Assembly (NCBI GenBank): GCA_002310095.1
Contig: DBYH01000023.1
Location: 1 to 16,723, forward strand
Length of the DNA: 16,723 nucleotides
Direction: 5' to 3'
Source of the DNA: Firmicutes bacterium UBA1191
GTDB taxonomy: Bacteria > Bacillota > Clostridia > Peptostreptococcales > Anaerovoracaceae
The translations under genes and the position numbers were made by a program. A model generated the notes under the pieces. That model was not told where the DNA came from. It saw only the letters and a program-made list of their open reading frames with translations, and made no database searches. This document shows, in pieces, positions 13,828 through 16,723 of this stretch; within the stretch, counting starts at the first letter, position 1, and every line of letters starts with the position of its first letter.

Positions 13828-15209
13828 AGCAGTATGACATCATTATAGTAGGTGCCGGCGCAAGCGGCGTTTTCATGAGCTATGAGCTCGCCAAACTGAA
13901 CGTGGACGCCAGCGTGCTTGTTCTGGACAAAGGCAGCAATCTGGAGGGAAGAATCTGCCCGATCAAAGCGGGCAAGACGAAGACCTGCGTCAAGTGCAAT
14001 CCGTGCCATATCATGAACGGATACGGCGGCGCGGGGACCCTGTCCGACGGGAAGTACAACATCACTACACAGTTCGGTGGCGACCTCCATAACTACGTGG
14101 GCCTGGACAAGGCCATGGATCTGATGGAGTACGTGGACGAAGTGCTGTGCAGCATGGGCGGCGCGGATGCCAAACTCTACTCCACAGGAAATTCCCAGCT
14201 CAAGACCGAATGTCTGAAGTACGACCTGCACCTTCTGGAAGCCAAGGTGCGCCATCTGGGAACAGACCGGAACGTCAGAATCCTGAGCAAGATGTACGAC
14301 TACTGCAAAGACAAGATCGACATGGAATTCCATACGGTCATCGAAGACGTAGTGCGTGAGATGGACGGCACCTTCACGGTCAGAACAGACAAGGGTGAGA
14401 CCTACAGCTGCCGCGATCTGGTGCTGGCTACCGGCCGCTCCGGATCCAAGTGGATCTCCCAGATCTGCGACAAGATGGGCGTGGAGCAGAAGAAAAACCG
14501 TGTGGACATCGGCGTCAGAGTCGAGCTGCCGGCGGAGATTTTCAAGCACATCACGGATGATGTTTATGAGAGTAAGATCATCTATCAGACGGATAAATAC
14601 AACGACCTGGTCAGAACCTTCTGTATGAACCCGTACGGTGAGGTCGTATCGGAGAACACCAACGGCATCGTCACCGTAAACGGGCACAGCTACGACGACC
14701 CGTCGCTGCATACCCAGAACACCAACTTCGCGCTGCTGGTTTCGAACCACTTCACGGAGCCGTTTGATGACAGTAACGAATACGGCGAGTCCATCGCCAG
14801 ATTGTCCAATATGCTGGGCGGCGGCGTGCTGCTCCAGCGCTTCGGTGACCTGGTCAAAGGACGCCGTTCCAGCGAACGCAGAATGCGCAAGTGTTTCACC
14901 CAGCCGACGCTGCAGGCGACGCCGGGAGACCTGTCTCTGGTCATTCCGAAGAGACAGCTGGACGACATCATCGAGATGATCTACGCGCTGGATAAGATCG
15001 CGCCGGGAACAGCCAACGAAGATACGCTGCTCTACGGTGTGGAAGTTAAGTTCTACAATTCCGTTGTCAAGGTCGATGAGAATCTGGAGACAGCCGTTCC
15101 GCGCATGTACGCTCTGGGCGACGGCTCCGGCGTGACCCATTCCCTGTCACAGGCGTCGGCCAGCGGCGTGCACGTAGCCAGAATACTGGCGGAAAAATAC
15201 GCGAGGTAA
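13824..15209 (+). CDS. Uncharacterised FAD-dependent dehydrogenase (COG2509-like)
   Basis: A 461-residue flavoprotein with the FAD-binding G10-A-G12-A-S-G15 and a terminal YALGDGSGVTHSLSQASASG segment that closes the FAD site. A cysteine cluster follows the first beta-alpha-beta unit: CP at C45, then C55-x2-C58-x2-C61, leading into GYGGAGTLSDGKYN. I associate this layout with the uncharacterised FAD-utilising dehydrogenases of COG2509, whose substrate is unknown to me. The cysteines could bind an Fe-S cluster or act as a redox relay; neither is shown. There is no signal peptide, so it is cytoplasmic. Its ATG overlaps the murE stop (ATGA), with GGAGG inside murE at 13812-13816, so the two are translationally coupled. 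A cysteine-rich small protein follows 4 bases after its stop. Confidence 0.82.
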   Translation: MKQYDIIIVGAGASGVFMSYELAKLNVDASVLVLDKGSNLEGRICPIKAGKTKTCVKCNPCHIMNGYGGAGTLSDGKYNITTQFGGDLHNYVGLDKAMDLMEYVDEVLCSMGGADAKLYSTGNSQLKTECLKYDLHLLEAKVRHLGTDRNVRILSKMYDYCKDKIDMEFHTVIEDVVREMDGTFTVRTDKGETYSCRDLVLATGRSGSKWISQICDKMGVEQKKNRVDIGVRVELPAEIFKHITDDVYESKIIYQTDKYNDLVRTFCMNPYGEVVSENTNGIVTVNGHSYDDPSLHTQNTNFALLVSNHFTEPFDDSNEYGESIARLSNMLGGGVLLQRFGDLVKGRRSSERRMRKCFTQPTLQATPGDLSLVIPKRQLDDIIEMIYALDKIAPGTANEDTLLYGVEVKFYNSVVKVDENLETAVPRMYALGDGSGVTHSLSQASASGVHVARILAEKYAR

Positions 15210-15213
15210 GGAT

Positions 15214-15705
15214 ATGAGTGAAATAACAAATAATGCGGCGGTATCACCAGATAAGAAGGTTGATCCGGACGCCTGGAAGAAAGAACTGGTTGGCAAGAGC
15301 GAGAAGGTCCAAAAGGCCATCACGATGCATCACAATAAGTATAACTGCGCTCAGTCAGTAGCCTGCGCGTTTGCAGAGGATCTGGGCATGGATGAGGAGA
15401 CTGTGTTCAGAATGATGGAAGGCTTCGGCTTCGGCATGGGAAGTATGCATGAATGCGGAGCCGTATCCGCTATGGCCGCAATTGCGGGTCTTGTGGAATC
15501 TGACGGCAATCTGCAGGCGCCTGCCTCGAAGAAGGCCAGCTACAAAGCCGCCAAAGCGATGCTCAAGGCTTTTGAGGAAAAGAACGGATCGACGATCTGC
15601 AGTGTGATCAAAGGGGTTGAGACAAAGAAAGTTCTCCGCAGCTGCGACGGATGTGTTGAGGATGCGGTTGATATAGTTGAGAGATACTTAAGAGGAGAAC
15701 TCTAG
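15214..15705 (+). CDS. C_GCAxxG_C_C family protein
   Basis: A 163-residue protein of the C_GCAxxG_C_C family (putative redox or metal-binding, function unknown). The conserved cysteines are C45 (NCAQSV), C81 (ECGAVSAMAAIAG), C129 (STICSVI), and C144/C147 (SCDGC); C51 is extra. FGFGMGSMHECGAVSA corresponds to the family's glycine-rich core. The first 35 or so residues are polar and not part of the domain. GAGG at 15203-15206, within the end of the flavoprotein gene, lies 7 bases before the ATG. The 4-base gap to the flavoprotein gene indicates a shared transcript and possibly a shared redox role. No membrane segment or export signal is seen. Confidence 0.85.
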   Translation: MSEITNNAAVSPDKKVDPDAWKKELVGKSEKVQKAITMHHNKYNCAQSVACAFAEDLGMDEETVFRMMEGFGFGMGSMHECGAVSAMAAIAGLVESDGNLQAPASKKASYKAAKAMLKAFEEKNGSTICSVIKGVETKKVLRSCDGCVEDAVDIVERYLRGEL

Positions 15706-15743
15706 AAGAATATTGCAAAGGAAAGACGAAAAGGAGAACAGTA

Positions 15744-16723
15744 ATGTCAGGCATGGGTGAAAACAGAAAGAAAGCGCTTGCGTGGGCCGAGGAGGTCGTG
15801 TCCTATGTGGACAACGATCCGCGTCCAATTGTTAAGTGCAAAGAGTCAAGACCAATTACCGACATCAAGGATCTGCTAGTTTCGAGTACAGAGCTCTATG
15901 GGGACAACGTTGCATATCTGCAGAAATGGGATAGAAACGGGGAGTACGAGCCAATTACCTACAAGGAGACCCTGGCTGATGTAAATGGCATCGGAACGTG
16001 GATGATGGACAAGGGCCTGACCGGAAAGAGAGTTGCCGTCATCGGACCAAACTGTTACCAGTGGTGCAGTACGTATCTGGCCGTTACCGGCGGCATCGGA
16101 TGTATCGTCCCGTTGGATAAGGAATTGAGCGCTGAAGAATTGAAAAACCAGATCCAGAGATCCGAGGTCTCAGCGGTAGTGTTCGGCAGCAAGCATCAGG
16201 ACGTCTTCAAGAGTATTAAAGCAGATGGAGATACCAATCTTGAAGTGCTTGTGAATTTCGACACCGAGGAAGAAATTGACGGCGTTTATGCGTGGAAGCA
16301 AATTAAGGAAGAAGGCAAGAAGCTGATCGACGCCGGCAACCTCGATTACGTGAACGCGGAAGTGGACAACGAAGTCATGAGCATCCTCATTTTTACTTCC
16401 GGAACGATGGGCAAACCAAAAGGCGTTATGCTCAGTCAGAGAAACGTTTGCGCCGAGCTGATGATCGCGCCGACAACGTTCGATCTCAGACAGGATGACA
16501 TCTATCTGTCTTTCCTGCCTTTGCACCATACTTACGAGTGCACGTGCTGCTTCCTGATGGCGATATACAAAGGTTCGGCCGTTGCGTTCTGTCAGGGACT
16601 GACGTATATCACGAAAAACCTGAAGGAAGTCAGACCGACGATGATGCTGGGAGTGCCGGCGCTCTATGAGAAGCTGTACCACAGAATCTGGAAAGGCGTG
16701 CGCAAGCAGGGAAAAGAAAAGAC
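15744..16723 (+). CDS. AMP-forming long-chain acyl-CoA synthetase (5' part, cut by window edge)
   Basis: The frame stays open from ATG 15744 to the end of the window (326 codons), so the C-terminal part is missing. The protein begins MSGMGENRKKALAWAEEV. It contains the adenylate-forming ATP/AMP loop FTSGTMGKPKGVMLS (T218-S-G-T-M-G-K-P-K-G227), then FLPLHHTYECTC and the MLGVPALYEKLYHRIW segment typical of fatty-acid-CoA ligases. It would activate a carboxylic acid, probably a medium- or long-chain fatty acid, to an acyl-adenylate and then acyl-CoA. AAGGAG lies 7 bases before the ATG. The gap from the previous gene is 38 bases with no terminator, so it may belong to the murE transcript. Chain-length specificity cannot be told without the C-terminus. 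Confidence 0.88.
   Translation, partial: MSGMGENRKKALAWAEEVVSYVDNDPRPIVKCKESRPITDIKDLLVSSTELYGDNVAYLQKWDRNGEYEPITYKETLADVNGIGTWMMDKGLTGKRVAVIGPNCYQWCSTYLAVTGGIGCIVPLDKELSAEELKNQIQRSEVSAVVFGSKHQDVFKSIKADGDTNLEVLVNFDTEEEIDGVYAWKQIKEEGKKLIDAGNLDYVNAEVDNEVMSILIFTSGTMGKPKGVMLSQRNVCAELMIAPTTFDLRQDDIYLSFLPLHHTYECTCCFLMAIYKGSAVAFCQGLTYITKNLKEVRPTMMLGVPALYEKLYHRIWKGVRKQGKEK

Noticed and set aside
13752..15140. Long open frame on the minus strand opposite the flavoprotein gene
   Set aside because: It is a codon-bias shadow: the translation has no recognisable domain, lacks a ribosome binding site, and covers a gene with clear FAD motifs.

Overview
The window looks like chromosomal DNA from an anaerobic Firmicute of the class Clostridia. 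Supporting signs are moderately high GC, strong GGAGG-type ribosome binding sites, sigma-A promoters with a good -10 (often extended TGn) and a weak -35, a short SerA of the clostridial type, a meso-diaminopimelate-type MurE, and small Firmicute families (DUF1292, C_GCAxxG_C_C). The genus cannot be fixed from sequence alone. I saw no insertion sequence, phage gene, CRISPR array, tRNA or rRNA.

Layout. (1) Positions 90-3381, minus strand: an NCS1 nucleobase/hydantoin-type transporter followed by a dihydropyrimidinase/D-hydantoinase. They are separated by a hairpin-rich 162-base gap and closed by a terminator, and together form a likely uptake-and-ring-opening unit for a cyclic ureide or dihydropyrimidine. 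(2) Positions 3404-4166, plus strand: nth (endonuclease III), divergent from the transporter and sharing a bidirectional terminator with serA. (3) Positions 4183-5319 minus (serA) and 5519-6607 plus (serC): two serine-biosynthesis genes transcribed divergently. serC overlaps a penicillin-binding-protein-5-type D,D-carboxypeptidase, which in turn overlaps uvrC, so three unrelated functions appear translationally chained. (4) A DUF1292 gene with its own promoter, and a second bidirectional terminator at 10455-10486. (5) dapA-dapB on the minus strand, divergent from murE on the plus strand; together they supply and use diaminopimelate for peptidoglycan. (6) murE overlaps by ATGA with an uncharacterised FAD-dependent dehydrogenase carrying a cysteine cluster. 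Four bases later comes a C_GCAxxG_C_C cysteine protein, then an AMP-forming acyl-CoA synthetase that runs off the right edge.

Most of the window is housekeeping metabolism: serine, lysine/diaminopimelate, cell wall and DNA repair. The least understood part is the murE-coupled flavoprotein and cysteine-protein pair, together with a MurE whose central-domain motif departs from the textbook form. The hydantoinase/transporter pair is recognisable, but its physiological substrate is unknown. I found no clear evidence of a wholly new system; the findings below are leads of modest strength. Several start sites were moved downstream from the longest open frame on ribosome-binding-site and promoter evidence (serA, serC, uvrC, the DUF1292 gene, murE).
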